Of a stretch of DNA of 64,000 nucleotides, positions 8,534-16,570 are shown piece after piece. Source of the stretch: JAFGUB01 sp050305515 (GTDB lineage Bacteria; Campylobacterota; Campylobacteria; Campylobacterales; Sulfurimonadaceae); assembly GCA_050305515.1 (NCBI GenBank), contig JBNLFL010000036.1:11930-75929 (forward strand). The letters run 5' to 3'. The position numbers and the translations under genes were made by a program. The notes beneath the pieces are model-generated. The model was given only the letters and a program-made list of their open reading frames with translations, was not told the origin of the DNA and searched no databases. Every line of letters begins with the position of its first letter. Position 1 is the stretch's first letter.

Positions 8534-9334
8534 TTAGAGTGTAATATCTCTGGGATAATTGAAATCAAAATTGATCGTACGTGATGTGAGTTTGGCGATA
8601 ACCGGCATGCGGCGCTTGAACTGGTTACGGTAAATGCGTCCGATGATCATATCGACCATGACGGCATCAAACCCCTCTTCGACCAGTTCATTACGCGAAT
8701 AGCGCTCTTCAACATAACGGCGCAGCACCGCATCAATCTGCGCATAACTGTAACCGAGCTCCGCTTCGTCGCTCTGTCCGGCCCACAGATCCGCAGAGGG
8801 CGGTTTGGAGATGATGACTTCCGGTACTTCCAGATAACGGGCCAGCTCGAATACTTCGGTTTTGTAAAGATCTCCGATGGGGTTGATGGCACTGGCAAGA
8901 TCACCGAAAAGGGTTCCGTACCCCAGCATCAACTCACTTTTGTTACTGGTTCCAAGTACCAAAGCGTTCTGCTCGGCAGAAATATCAAAAAGCGTGGCCA
9001 TCCGCATACGTGCCGAAAAATTGCCTTTGCGCAGCGGGCTCATCGCTTCGCTTTCATAAGCACGCAGCAGCGGTTCAATACTGCGGGTAATTGCCGCCAT
9101 TCCGAACTTCTCGACCAGAGCATCGGCATCATCGAGCGAACTTTGCGATGAATAGTGCGAGGGCATCCTGACGCAGAGCAGTTTGTCGCCGAAGGCGTGA
9201 TGCGCGAGCACGGCAACCACGGCGGAGTCAATGCCGCCGCTAAGTCCTACCACGACGTGATTCAGACCTGTCTTTGTGACTTCATCATGCAGGAAACGGA
9301 CTAAAAAATCACTGATTTGAGCATACTTTGACAT
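8534..9334 (-). CDS. nadE: NH3-dependent NAD(+) synthetase
   Basis: Adenylates and amidates nicotinic acid adenine dinucleotide to NAD. The ATP-pyrophosphatase P-loop SGGIDSAV lies at about residues 33-40, and the conserved GTSNKSELMLGYGTLFGD lies in the middle. The open frame extends to 9367, but the ATG at 9334 is preceded by AAGGAAAGGG at good spacing and gives a typical N-terminus (MSKYAQISDFL), so 266 residues is preferred. No glutaminase domain is present. It heads the nadE-aminotransferase-lpxK group; nadE beside lpxK is also seen in Campylobacter. Confidence 0.94.
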   Translation of the reverse strand: MSKYAQISDFLVRFLHDEVTKTGLNHVVVGLSGGIDSAVVAVLAHHAFGDKLLCVRMPSHYSSQSSLDDADALVEKFGMAAITRSIEPLLRAYESEAMSPLRKGNFSARMRMATLFDISAEQNALVLGTSNKSELMLGYGTLFGDLASAINPIGDLYKTEVFELARYLEVPEVIISKPPSADLWAGQSDEAELGYSYAQIDAVLRRYVEERYSRNELVEEGFDAVMVDMIIGRIYRNQFKRRMPVIAKLTSRTINFDFNYPRDITL

Positions 9335-9545
9335 CGACGCGTTTTCCCTTTCCTTACAGAATCCCAACAGGTTTTAATAATTACTAGCTTAGTCTAATCT
9401 TATGCCATTGGATTATATCACAAGAAATTAAAATCATCTCTCCGTTTTATCACAGAATCTCTATCTCTGTGCCTGTGTAAGTCACAAAGTTGACGGATCG
9501 TTTCCGTACTGTTTCGATTGCTACGTTGATGCTATTTTTCTGTTC

Positions 9546-9551
9546 TAAAAT
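9546..9551 (+). promoter_or_regulatory. Possible -10 box for the thioesterase gene
   Basis: TAAAAT 22 bases before the ATG at 9574, in the 239-base divergent gap. The rest of that gap shows nothing I recognise. Confidence 0.4.
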
Positions 9552-9573
9552 CGAAAAAACGCAAAGGTAACAG

Positions 9574-9954
9574 ATGACAGACATTATTTTCCCCTTTCTT
9601 GAGCATACCGGTGCCAAACTCAAAAGCTATGCCAAAGGCAGCGCGGAAGTAGAGTTGCATGTCCAGCCGCATCATCTGCAGCATATGGGTTTCATTCATG
9701 GCGGTGTCATCTCGACACTGATGGACAATACCGGATGGTATGCCGCAGTTTCAAACCTTGAGCCCGGTTTTACTGCAGTCACGATGGAGATCAAGATCAA
9801 CTATCTCAAACCGGCATCGGGGCACTACCTCATTGCCACGGCTCAGGTCAAACGTCAGGGCCGAACTACCGCTTTTGTGACGATCGAACTGCATGACGGG
9901 GAGAAGCTGGTAGCCTTTGCCACAGGAACCTACGCCATCTTGCAGGAAGCCTGA
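9574..9954 (+). CDS. PaaI-like hotdog-fold thioesterase
   Basis: 126 residues, the normal size for a PaaI/YbgC-type acyl-CoA thioesterase. The signature helix-strand HGGVISTLMDNTGWYA (about 46-61) and the following VTMEIKINYLKPA strand (about 74-86) are clear. The substrate is unknown. A GGTAAC-type weak site precedes the ATG. It faces the convergent cytochrome b gene 3 bases away, with no room for a separate terminator. A second hotdog protein is encoded at 16571-17050 but is only distantly similar. Confidence 0.85.
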   Translation: MTDIIFPFLEHTGAKLKSYAKGSAEVELHVQPHHLQHMGFIHGGVISTLMDNTGWYAAVSNLEPGFTAVTMEIKINYLKPASGHYLIATAQVKRQGRTTAFVTIELHDGEKLVAFATGTYAILQEA

Positions 9955-9957
9955 GCC

Positions 9958-10518
9958 TTACCCCGATATCATACCGGAGGTCAGTCCTTTCTGATCACGG
10001 TTGTCTGCAACCACGACGCCGGCAATATGCAGCGGTACAAATGCCACGACCAGCCATGCAAGCAGTTCATGCAACTCCTTGATGTCATGGGCAAGCTCTT
10101 TCCCGAGTCCGATATCGACCGAAAGATAGACAGTGATGCCACTCAGTGCCATAAAGGTCAGAAGCGCATAAACGCCTTTGTATCCGCGATAAACCCACTT
10201 CATGTGTGCATTGGGTGATTTTTCATATCCCCAGCCGCTGCGCCACGCCATGGCAAAACGCCACAACAGCAGCACACCCAATGCAAAACCGAAAATTATG
10301 TGCCATTCCCACATCGGCGCGCGGATCGCCCTGGCAATAATTTTTGCCTGATCGGCAGTCACCGTTATGTCGAATTCCGCCATTTTGGCAACAATAAGCT
10401 CGGAGTTGGTTCTCCAGCTCAGAAACGTTTTACGCAGAAAAAATGTGGCAAGAAGTCCCGTCACGACAATCGCATGAAGCCAGTGCCAGATCCTCAGAGA
10501 GATAGAATAAGATCGCAT
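9958..10518 (-). CDS. Cytochrome b561-like membrane protein
   Basis: 186 residues from the ATG at 10518, which has a strong AAAGGGG site; the frame itself extends to 10557. About four transmembrane helices carry histidines suited to b-heme: SLRIWHWLHAIVVTG at the N-terminus, WHIIFGFALGVLLLWRF (about 75-91), and HELLAWLVVAFVPLHIAGV near the C-terminus. This matches the Ni-hydrogenase b-type cytochrome/b561 family of quinone-linked electron carriers. It ends a run with a sensor kinase, response regulator and Spy-like protein, so expression may depend on that two-component system. Its redox partner is not in the window. Confidence 0.82.
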   Translation of the reverse strand: MRSYSISLRIWHWLHAIVVTGLLATFFLRKTFLSWRTNSELIVAKMAEFDITVTADQAKIIARAIRAPMWEWHIIFGFALGVLLLWRFAMAWRSGWGYEKSPNAHMKWVYRGYKGVYALLTFMALSGITVYLSVDIGLGKELAHDIKELHELLAWLVVAFVPLHIAGVVVADNRDQKGLTSGMISG

Positions 10519-10528
10519 GGTGTCCCCT

Positions 10529-10538
10529 TTACATGTAA
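10529..10538. repeat. TTACATGTAA palindrome, copy 3
   Basis: Exact copy in the 28-base gap between the sensor kinase stop and the cytochrome b start, one of the few non-coding copies. Confidence 0.9.
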
Positions 10539-10546
10539 TGTTAAAA

Positions 10547-11743
10547 TCAAAAATCAATACAAAAGCGGTTCACTCCACCGTGATGGTCATAACGCAGGGT
10601 GTAGCCATGCAATTTGACAATTTTTGAAGTAATATAAAGCCCCAGTCCCAGACCTTTGGCACTATTTTCAAAGGGGCGGTTAAATGCCTGCTCCAGCTCC
10701 AGACCCACAAGCGGAGCTCCTTTTGAATTGATACAGAATCGATGCGATTCTATCGCAATTTCCGGTTTGCCTTCGCCATATTTTATCGCATTGTCAAGAA
10801 GGTTCTTAATCGCAATGGAAAGCAACTCAAAATCGGCCTCAAGAGAGACATCATCTTCCTGATGAATGCTAATCTGGTTATGCTCGATCATCAGCAGGTC
10901 AAGCGCGTTATCAAGAAAATCAACCGCACGGTAACGGCGACGTTTTAATTGTACATCGCTGGCCGTTACCCGTTCCACTTTTGAAAACTCACCGAGAAGA
11001 TACTCCAAACGAGAAAAAAAACGTTCAAAGCGATCACGCTCCCGCGGTACTTCCAGCAAGGCAGCCGCCAGTTTTCCTTTTGTAATCGGCGTCCTGAGTT
11101 CATGCATGATATTGCGTAAAAAGAGTGTCCGCGACTCCTGCAATGTATGGATAGTTCGGATGGCACGGTCAAATTCGTTGGCGACATCGGCAATTTCGTC
11201 ATGACCTTTCATATGCGTCGATACGTCAACCTCTCCAAGCGCAAAACGGGCAATCTCCTTCTTCAGGGAAACCAGCGGTTGCAGGCGTTTGATCAGATAA
11301 AGGAAAAAAAGCAGCACCACAAGATTAACGACACCTGCTACCAATACAATCCTTGAAAGAAGCGCACTGCGTAACGGATAATAAAAAAGCATACGGTGTT
11401 CACGATTGATACGATCATCCCGTGCATAAAATCCGTCGTCCGTTTCAAAAACCTTTAAACGGCGAAAATCGGCAAGGGGCCGGTATTTCTCCACATTGAC
11501 GGAATTCCCGTCAATCACGCTTACCTGCAAATACTCCCTGAGCTGCTCGGATGCCGCTTCAGGAGAGAGCCCTTCCTGACGCGCCATCTCAAGCAGGTGT
11601 CTCGCCTGATGAAAGCTTTTAATCGCACCATCGCGAATTTCCTGATGCATGAAATGATACTGCATGACGAACAGGGCGTTGATAATGACGATCAGCAATA
11701 AAAAGAAAAGGGTAATGTGCAGACGCAGCGCGTGTTTATTCAT
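10547..11743 (-). CDS. Sensor histidine kinase, ArsS-like
   Basis: 398 residues. TM1 (about 8-30), a periplasmic loop of about 95 residues, TM2 (about 125-148), a HAMP linker (about 150-200), H-box NIMHELRTPITKGKLAAALL (about 210-229), N-box NLLDNAIKYGEG and G-box KGLGLGLYITSKIVKLHGY near the C-terminus. Domain order and motifs match the OmpR-partner kinases typified by the acid-responsive ArsS of Helicobacter. The start overlaps the response regulator's 3' end by 8 bases. With a Spy-like protein upstream, envelope or periplasmic stress is a reasonable guess for the stimulus. The actual signal is unknown. Confidence 0.88.
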   Translation of the reverse strand: MNKHALRLHITLFFLLLIVIINALFVMQYHFMHQEIRDGAIKSFHQARHLLEMARQEGLSPEAASEQLREYLQVSVIDGNSVNVEKYRPLADFRRLKVFETDDGFYARDDRINREHRMLFYYPLRSALLSRIVLVAGVVNLVVLLFFLYLIKRLQPLVSLKKEIARFALGEVDVSTHMKGHDEIADVANEFDRAIRTIHTLQESRTLFLRNIMHELRTPITKGKLAAALLEVPRERDRFERFFSRLEYLLGEFSKVERVTASDVQLKRRRYRAVDFLDNALDLLMIEHNQISIHQEDDVSLEADFELLSIAIKNLLDNAIKYGEGKPEIAIESHRFCINSKGAPLVGLELEQAFNRPFENSAKGLGLGLYITSKIVKLHGYTLRYDHHGGVNRFCIDF

Positions 11744-12410
11744 TGATAAGCTTATATCCGATGCCGCGCAGTGCTATGAGATGCTTTGGTTTTTTCGGAT
11801 TTTCCTCGATTTTCTGACGGATGCGCCCGATGATGACGTCAATGCTTTTAAGCGAACTCTCGTAATTGATGGCATCCACATGGGTCAAAATTTCCTCACG
11901 GCTGATGGCAAATCCCGAGCGTGTGATGAAATGCGCCAGAATCTCGAATTCTGCGTTGGTCAGATCCACAAGTTTGCCCGCTTTTCGGATTTCGTGCTTT
12001 TCCCGGTGCAGTTCAAAAAGAGCCGGAACACTTTCCGTCTGGGGGCTCTTTTTATAGCGGCGCAGTACCGAATGGATGCGCAGCAGCAGTTCGGTCGTGT
12101 CGTAAGGCTTGGGCATGTAATCGTCCGCGCCCATACTGAAACAGGCCGTTTTGTCGGTAATATCCGAACGTGCGGAAGAGATGATGATCGGTATGTCGCT
12201 GAAAGTTCGTACCTCCCGGCACACTTCGAGTCCGTCCATACCCGGCAGCGAGAGATCGAGGATGAGCAGATCGAAGGTCTCGAACTTCAAGGCACTAAGC
12301 CCCAGTTCCGGTGTCTCATAATTGGTAACAGCGATACTGTGGCGTTTGAGATATTCGCCTATCAGTTCCGCCATTTCGGCGTCATCTTCAATCATCATCA
12401 CACGAATCAT
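11736..12410 (-). CDS. OmpR-family response regulator, ArsR-like
   Basis: 224 residues. The receiver domain (about 1-115) has the acidic pair at IEDD, the phospho-acceptor Asp in LILDLSLPGMDG (about residue 52) and the Lys in YMPKPYD. The C-terminal winged helix (about 130-224) has ELHREKHEIRKAGK and ISREEILTHV, ending in LRGIGYKLINE. It partners the overlapping downstream kinase. It lies 15 bases after the Spy-like gene, giving the same layout as CpxP-CpxR-CpxA of enterobacteria, though the two systems need not be orthologous. Confidence 0.92.
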   Translation of the reverse strand: MIRVMMIEDDAEMAELIGEYLKRHSIAVTNYETPELGLSALKFETFDLLILDLSLPGMDGLEVCREVRTFSDIPIIISSARSDITDKTACFSMGADDYMPKPYDTTELLLRIHSVLRRYKKSPQTESVPALFELHREKHEIRKAGKLVDLTNAEFEILAHFITRSGFAISREEILTHVDAINYESSLKSIDVIIGRIRQKIEENPKKPKHLIALRGIGYKLINE

Positions 12411-12425
12411 TGTTTCGTCTTCCTT

Positions 12426-12911
12426 TTAATATCCAAGATTCAAACGTCGTTTTTGACCTGCTTGCGGCATGGACTCAAGAGTTTTTTTGAGTTCCAGACG
12501 CTGTTCGGGCGTCAGCACATCGACAATCTGCTGCAGGTGTGACGCCTGCATGGCATCACGCGCCTCGCTGCGGGTTTTGGTAGCGGCCATGAATGCAGCA
12601 GTGTCAAAACCTTTTTCGCTGATGGCATTCGAGATCAAAGCGCCCTTGTTGCCGCGATTGCCGCGCTGTGACATCATCTGCTCCCGGAATGCGCTCTGAA
12701 GCGCGTCAAGCTTCTGCTGCTGCACCTCGGTGAGATCCATCTGTTCAAGTGCTCTTGAGAGCGGCTGAGGGTGCATGTTGCCAGGCATACTGCGCATTTT
12801 CTGCATACCGCCGTTACTGTTCATGGGGCATGAGGGGTTCTTACCGCAGGCAAAAAGCGTCGTTCCTGAAAGCATCAGCGCCGCTAGCGTGAGGGGGATA
12901 AAGGGTTTCAT
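12426..12911 (-). CDS. Spy/CpxP-like periplasmic protein with LTxxQ motifs
   Basis: 161 residues from the ATG at 12911, which encodes a clear signal peptide (FIPLTLAALMLSGTTLFA). The frame continues upstream from a TTG at 12983 into the repeat element, but that extension lacks the look of coding sequence. The mature part is Met/Gln-rich and predicted helical, with LTEVQQQKLD (about 77-86) and LTPEQRLELK near the end, the repeat typical of Spy and CpxP. Such proteins act as periplasmic chaperones or as negative regulators of a sensor kinase. It sits immediately upstream of the regulator/kinase pair. Both possible roles are inferred from family and context. Confidence 0.82.
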   Translation of the reverse strand: MKPFIPLTLAALMLSGTTLFACGKNPSCPMNSNGGMQKMRSMPGNMHPQPLSRALEQMDLTEVQQQKLDALQSAFREQMMSQRGNRGNKGALISNAISEKGFDTAAFMAATKTRSEARDAMQASHLQQIVDVLTPEQRLELKKTLESMPQAGQKRRLNLGY

Positions 12912-13049
12912 AATAAGCTCCTGTGTTTGGGCATCACCAAAAACCCCAAGCGTTCTCAGCTTTGGCGTACGCTTTATCATCAAGGCAGTTTTTTAAAGAC
13001 CTAGCCGTAGCTAAGTCAAAAAAAACTAACGCAGAAGATGAAGTGTACA

Positions 13050-13063
13050 CCAAAGCCCTTTGG
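13050..13063. repeat. Small perfect hairpin within the element
   Basis: CCAAAG-CC-CTTTGG. Confidence 0.6.
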
Positions 13064-13064
13064 G

Positions 13065-13163
13065 AGGGACTAAAAAAGCGATCCGCTTCCAAACTTTTTG
13101 TCGCCGTAGCTTTGGCTACGCCTCTAAAAAGATTTGAAACCGTCTCATCTTTTTTAGCTCCCT
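13065..13163. repeat. Long imperfect hairpin within the element
   Basis: Arms 13065-13110 and 13115-13163 are roughly three-quarters complementary around a 4-base loop (TTTG). The outermost (AGGGA, TAAAAAAG) and innermost (CGTAGC) parts pair best. The right arm abuts the right terminal repeat at 13164. Confidence 0.65.
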
Positions 13164-13269
13164 CTGAGAATCGCTTCGGGTTTTTGGTGATGCCCTTAGT
13201 TCAGGTGTTATCTTACATGGCTGCGAAAAACATCGGGTATCGTTTTCCAAACGGTTGGCAACAGTGAGT

Positions 13270-14088
13270 TTAACAGATTTTCTGCGATGCAATCCTCTCG
13301 AGTTCATTACATGTAAAGCCTGCTTCAAGACGCGCTGAAGCGTTGAGATGGCGTTTGCGCGCGAAGGTTCCTTCATAATAGTGCTCAATAATATCGAAGT
13401 AGCTCGACTTGTCGGCACCTTCACGTTCACAGGCATACGCGAACCAGCGGTCTCCCTTGTGAACGTGATCGATCTCCTCTCGAAGGATTACATGTAACGC
13501 ATCGACTATTTTACCAATCAGCGGATCGTCTGCAATCGGTTCGAGTTTTTGAAGAATCTGCGGCGTGGCGTCAAGCCCGCCCGCTTCGAGATAACGCGGT
13601 ACCACCGCCATGCGGTGCAGCAACGAATGCGCGGTGCGCTGCGATGCTTCGAAAAGTCCGTCATGCACTTCCAGCGCACCGTAATAACTCCCGAGCTCCT
13701 GTAAAAGGGCTTCAAGCATCCTGAAATGGCGCACCTCATCCGCAGCGACGGAGAGCCACGCTTCATAAAATTCGCGGGGGAGCCCCCGAAAGCGGTAAGC
13801 CGCATCAAGCGCAAGATCAATCGCGCTGTATTCAATGTGGGCTATCGCATGGAGCATCGCGATTTTTCCTTCGCTGCTTCTGAGGTTTTTTCGCCGAGGC
13901 ACCACTTTCGGATCGACGACACGGCACCATGATACATACGAAGGTGCCTCAAAATACTTGGGCGCAGATGGCGGGCACTCCTGTGTATTCAACGAAGGAA
14001 AACGTTCATAAAAAGCTTCGAAAGCGGCAAGCTTTTCATCCGGTCGTTCGCACTCTAAAACGGTTTCAAGGGAAAGGTAAAAGTTCAT
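13270..14088 (-). CDS. DUF455 ferritin-like family protein
   Basis: 272 residues of the DUF455 family, a ferritin-like four-helix fold thought to bind a di-metal centre. Candidate ligands are HAIAHIEYSAIDL (about 80-92), DEVRHFRML (about 118-126) and REEIDHVHKGDRWF (about 204-217), which give the Glu and ExxH pattern expected. The biochemical role is not established; similarity to the hydroxylase MiaE has been noted for the family. Two exact palindrome copies lie inside it (13307, 13488), read in different frames as TCN and LHV. It is divergent from the antiporter gene. Confidence 0.82.
   Translation of the reverse strand: MNFYLSLETVLECERPDEKLAAFEAFYERFPSLNTQECPPSAPKYFEAPSYVSWCRVVDPKVVPRRKNLRSSEGKIAMLHAIAHIEYSAIDLALDAAYRFRGLPREFYEAWLSVAADEVRHFRMLEALLQELGSYYGALEVHDGLFEASQRTAHSLLHRMAVVPRYLEAGGLDATPQILQKLEPIADDPLIGKIVDALHVILREEIDHVHKGDRWFAYACEREGADKSSYFDIIEHYYEGTFARKRHLNASARLEAGFTCNELERIASQKIC
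13307..13316. repeat. TTACATGTAA palindrome, copy 4
   Basis: Exact copy in the DUF455 gene, read as Thr-Cys-Asn. Confidence 0.9.
13488..13497. repeat. TTACATGTAA palindrome, copy 5
   Basis: Exact copy in the DUF455 gene, read as Leu-His-Val, 181 bases from copy 4. Confidence 0.9.
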
Positions 14089-14124
14089 GCGGATATTCTC
14101 CCCTATTTTTGCTTACGGCAATGC

Positions 14125-14130
14125 TATAAT
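14125..14130 (+). promoter_or_regulatory. -10 box for the antiporter-GGDEF gene
   Basis: TATAAT 31 bases before the ATG at 14162, which also has an AAAAGGAG ribosome site. Confidence 0.6.
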
Positions 14131-14161
14131 GATGGCAGATACGCCTTGAAAAGGAGCGTCA

Positions 14162-15910
14162 ATGGCAACGGTTTTCATTATATTGCTGCTCATCATCCTT
14201 CTCTCAAAACAGCTTGAAAACGTTGCAAAAATACCCTCTATTCTTACGATTTTGATTCTGGCTTATCTGCTGAGTCAATTTTATCCCGGTCTTATCAATG
14301 TAACGCCCGAGGCTTTTGACGAACTGCTCTATCTCATGCTGCCCGTCATCCTGATGCCCGATATTCTCAACCTCTCGCTCGAAGAGCTCAAACGCCATTA
14401 CAAGGCCATACTCTATCTTGCGGTCATTGCGGTGGCAGCGAACATTGCCATTGCCACGGTTCTGGCTCCGCTGGGATGGCTGGGACACACCATCAACCCC
14501 TTTGTCTATATTGCCATGTTCACCATTTTGATGGCTACGGACGCCATAACGGTCAGCAGTACCATGACCCATTTCGTACTGCCCGAAAAGCTGAAAATCT
14601 ATGCGGAAACCGAAAGTATCTTCAATGACGTCACGGCACTGGTGCTCTTTTTTTTCATCGCCTATCCCATGATCAGCGGCGGCTCGCTTGCGACGCTTTC
14701 GCTTTCCACGCTGCTTCCCAAAATTTTGCTGCTCTCTGTTGCCATCGGTCTCATCATCTCCTATATGGCCTATTGGCTTCTCAAGCTGATTAAAGATCCG
14801 ATTGAGCAGTTTATAATCATCTACCTGATGGTGGTCACATCGTTTTCACTGGCAGAACATTTTCATATTGCCGGAATTCTCGCCATTGTGGCAACGGTCA
14901 TTGGTTTCAAGTACTTCATAGGACGCGAACCTCCTGAATTCGATACCCCCATTGCGGATGACAATCTCTATGAACGCATCCGGATGCTGCTTAAAAAAGT
15001 CCCGGCCCTGACACGGCGGGAACTGCGCGAATACCGCAAGGAAGCATCGTTTATCGGCGTGTTTGCCAATGCCGTCATTTTCATTGTTCTGGCACATCTT
15101 TTCAATCTGAACCTGCTCTGGGATTACCGTTACGAGATCACGCTGGTTTTTCTTTTGATCACCCTGCTGCGATGGATAAGTATTGTCATTTTTGTACGGC
15201 TGTTTGCCCTGCCCGCCTACTGGAGCGGCGCACTGACATTCTCGGGCATGAAAGGGGCACTCGGCATTATCATGCTCCATGCACTCCCCTCGAGCCTGCC
15301 GCATCTGGAGCTGATTGAAGCGGTCGTCATCGGCAACATCATTCTTTCAATGTTTCTCTACACCCCCATGCTGACGCTCCACATTCTGCGTCACCGTGAT
15401 GCCTATGCCAATGACACCCTGCTCGGCGCTGCTGAAACCACTGCTCCGAACATCACCGGACATATCAGCACCATTTTGCAAAAAGAGGTGAACAGCGGCG
15501 CGCTGACCCCGCTCTTTATGGCACCGTTGCTGGAGCAGGAAATGGAGCGTTGCCGCCGTTACAAACAGGATCTTTCCCTGATCCTCATCGATGTAGGCAG
15601 CCGAAATCCAAAAATTCTCAAGACATTCGGCATGGTCGTCAGAGAAAAAATCCGTACCACCGATATTTTTGCAACACCCGCGAAAGGCCGCTATCTGATT
15701 ATTACCCCCAACACCTCGCTCAGCGGTGCCGTCATGCTTTCAGAACATATTGACAGGCGCCTGAAAGAGCGTCTGGACAGAAGTTTTACAGCAAGCTTCT
15801 GTGTCACGCTCTTTTCCGAAACGGATGACAAGGAACTGCTTTTTGAAAAACTCGAAGATGCCCTGATGAAAGCCAAACACGACAGAGGGCTTAAGATCGA
15901 AAGCGAGTAG
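14162..15910 (+). CDS. CPA1-type Na+/H+ antiporter fused to a degenerate GGDEF domain
   Basis: 582 residues. Residues about 1-415 form 11-13 transmembrane helices of the NhaP/CPA1 cation:proton antiporter family, with the ion-binding region ETESIFNDVTALVLFF (about 150-165) and TDAITVSST (about 127-135). The cytoplasmic tail (about 440-580) follows a GGDEF-domain pattern: an opening SGALTPLFMAPLLEQEMER, LSLILIDVG, REKIRTTDIFA, AKGRYLIITPNTSLSGAVML and a closing LEDALMKAKHDRG. The GGDEF motif itself is replaced by AKGRY, so cyclase activity is not expected. The tail may bind a nucleotide to gate transport; this is inference. ATG at 14162 with AAGGAG. Confidence 0.88.
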   Translation: MATVFIILLLIILLSKQLENVAKIPSILTILILAYLLSQFYPGLINVTPEAFDELLYLMLPVILMPDILNLSLEELKRHYKAILYLAVIAVAANIAIATVLAPLGWLGHTINPFVYIAMFTILMATDAITVSSTMTHFVLPEKLKIYAETESIFNDVTALVLFFFIAYPMISGGSLATLSLSTLLPKILLLSVAIGLIISYMAYWLLKLIKDPIEQFIIIYLMVVTSFSLAEHFHIAGILAIVATVIGFKYFIGREPPEFDTPIADDNLYERIRMLLKKVPALTRRELREYRKEASFIGVFANAVIFIVLAHLFNLNLLWDYRYEITLVFLLITLLRWISIVIFVRLFALPAYWSGALTFSGMKGALGIIMLHALPSSLPHLELIEAVVIGNIILSMFLYTPMLTLHILRHRDAYANDTLLGAAETTAPNITGHISTILQKEVNSGALTPLFMAPLLEQEMERCRRYKQDLSLILIDVGSRNPKILKTFGMVVREKIRTTDIFATPAKGRYLIITPNTSLSGAVMLSEHIDRRLKERLDRSFTASFCVTLFSETDDKELLFEKLEDALMKAKHDRGLKIESE

Positions 15911-15970
15911 CGCAGCTTCAGTCGTTTTGCAAAGGGCGAATGTTACAATTCGCAAAAACAGAGAGCCTGC

Positions 15971-16567
15971 GTGAAAATTCTGCAACAGCCTATGGGCAAT
16001 TATCAGACCAACTGCTACATCGTCACCATTGATGGAAAAGAGATCATCATTGACCCCGGAATGGGAGCAACGGAATGGGTGGTATCACACGTTTCCAATC
16101 CGGTTGCCATTCTCAATACGCATGGGCATTTTGACCATGTCTGGAGCAATGCCGAACTCCAGCGCCGTTTTAAGATTCCGCTTTATACACCCAAAGATGA
16201 TGCATTCCTGCTTGATGGCAGTAACTGGATGCCGACATTGCCTCCCTCAACACCTGACGTTCTGGTGGAAGGTGAAAATACACTTCTGGATATCGCAGGC
16301 ATCGCGGTGCGTTTTCGCCATTTTCCCGGCCACTGTCCGGGATGCTCCACCATCGAGATCGGCGATGCCATGTTCAGCGGCGATTTTATTTTCGATCGTT
16401 CCATCGGTCGGGTCGATTTTCCCCATTCCGATCCCGAAGCGATGAAACAAAGCATCCAACGCTTTCTAAAAATCGATTATGACAAAAAAGTCTATCCGGG
16501 GCACGGCCGTTCCACAACGATACGGGCCGAGCAGAAAAATCTGCCTTACTGGCTGGGGGTTATTTAA
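15971..16567 (+). CDS. MBL-fold metallo-hydrolase, glyoxalase II-like
   Basis: 198 residues of the small glyoxalase-II/YcbL type. Metal ligands are visible in NTHGHFDHVWS (HxHxDH, about 51-57), FPGHCPGCS (about 119-127), GDFIFDRSIGRVDFPHSD (about 138-155) and YPGHGRST near the C-terminus. The long C-terminal substrate domain of true glyoxalase II is absent, so the substrate is unclear. The frame opens with GTG at 15971; a TACAAT (15944-15949) inside a small GCGAAT/ATTCGC palindrome may serve as its -10. Confidence 0.88.
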   Translation: MKILQQPMGNYQTNCYIVTIDGKEIIIDPGMGATEWVVSHVSNPVAILNTHGHFDHVWSNAELQRRFKIPLYTPKDDAFLLDGSNWMPTLPPSTPDVLVEGENTLLDIAGIAVRFRHFPGHCPGCSTIEIGDAMFSGDFIFDRSIGRVDFPHSDPEAMKQSIQRFLKIDYDKKVYPGHGRSTTIRAEQKNLPYWLGVI

Positions 16568-16570
16568 AAC

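Larger units (their letters stand above)
12929..13195. repeat. 267 bp element bounded by inverted repeats
   Basis: The gap between the Spy-like gene and the DUF455 gene is about 358 bases and contains no convincing gene. It holds an element with ends at 12929-12959 and 13164-13195. The outer 18 bp (GGGCATCACCAAAAACCC) match perfectly in inverted orientation, and the match continues imperfectly for about 30 bp. Inside are a long imperfect hairpin (13065-13163) and a small perfect one (13050-13063). No target-site duplication is evident. It could be a MITE-like remnant, or a structured RNA or regulatory element. I found no second copy in the window. Confidence 0.75.

Noticed and set aside
7673..8584. 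303-codon open frame on the plus strand
   Set aside because: Antisense to the DegT-family aminotransferase with its recognisable motifs; not a gene.
12912..12983. Upstream extension of the Spy-like protein from a TTG codon
   Set aside because: The extra residues precede a clear signal peptide and are encoded by the inverted-repeat element, so the ATG at 12911 was chosen.
13065..13163. Long hairpin as a CRISPR or group II intron remnant
   Set aside because: There are no repeated spacers, no reverse transcriptase or maturase, and only one hairpin copy.
15936..15953. GCGAAT/ATTCGC hairpin followed by five A's
   Set aside because: The A-run is on the wrong side for a plus-strand terminator, and the spacer holds a -10-like TACAAT for the next gene, so a terminator call is not supported.
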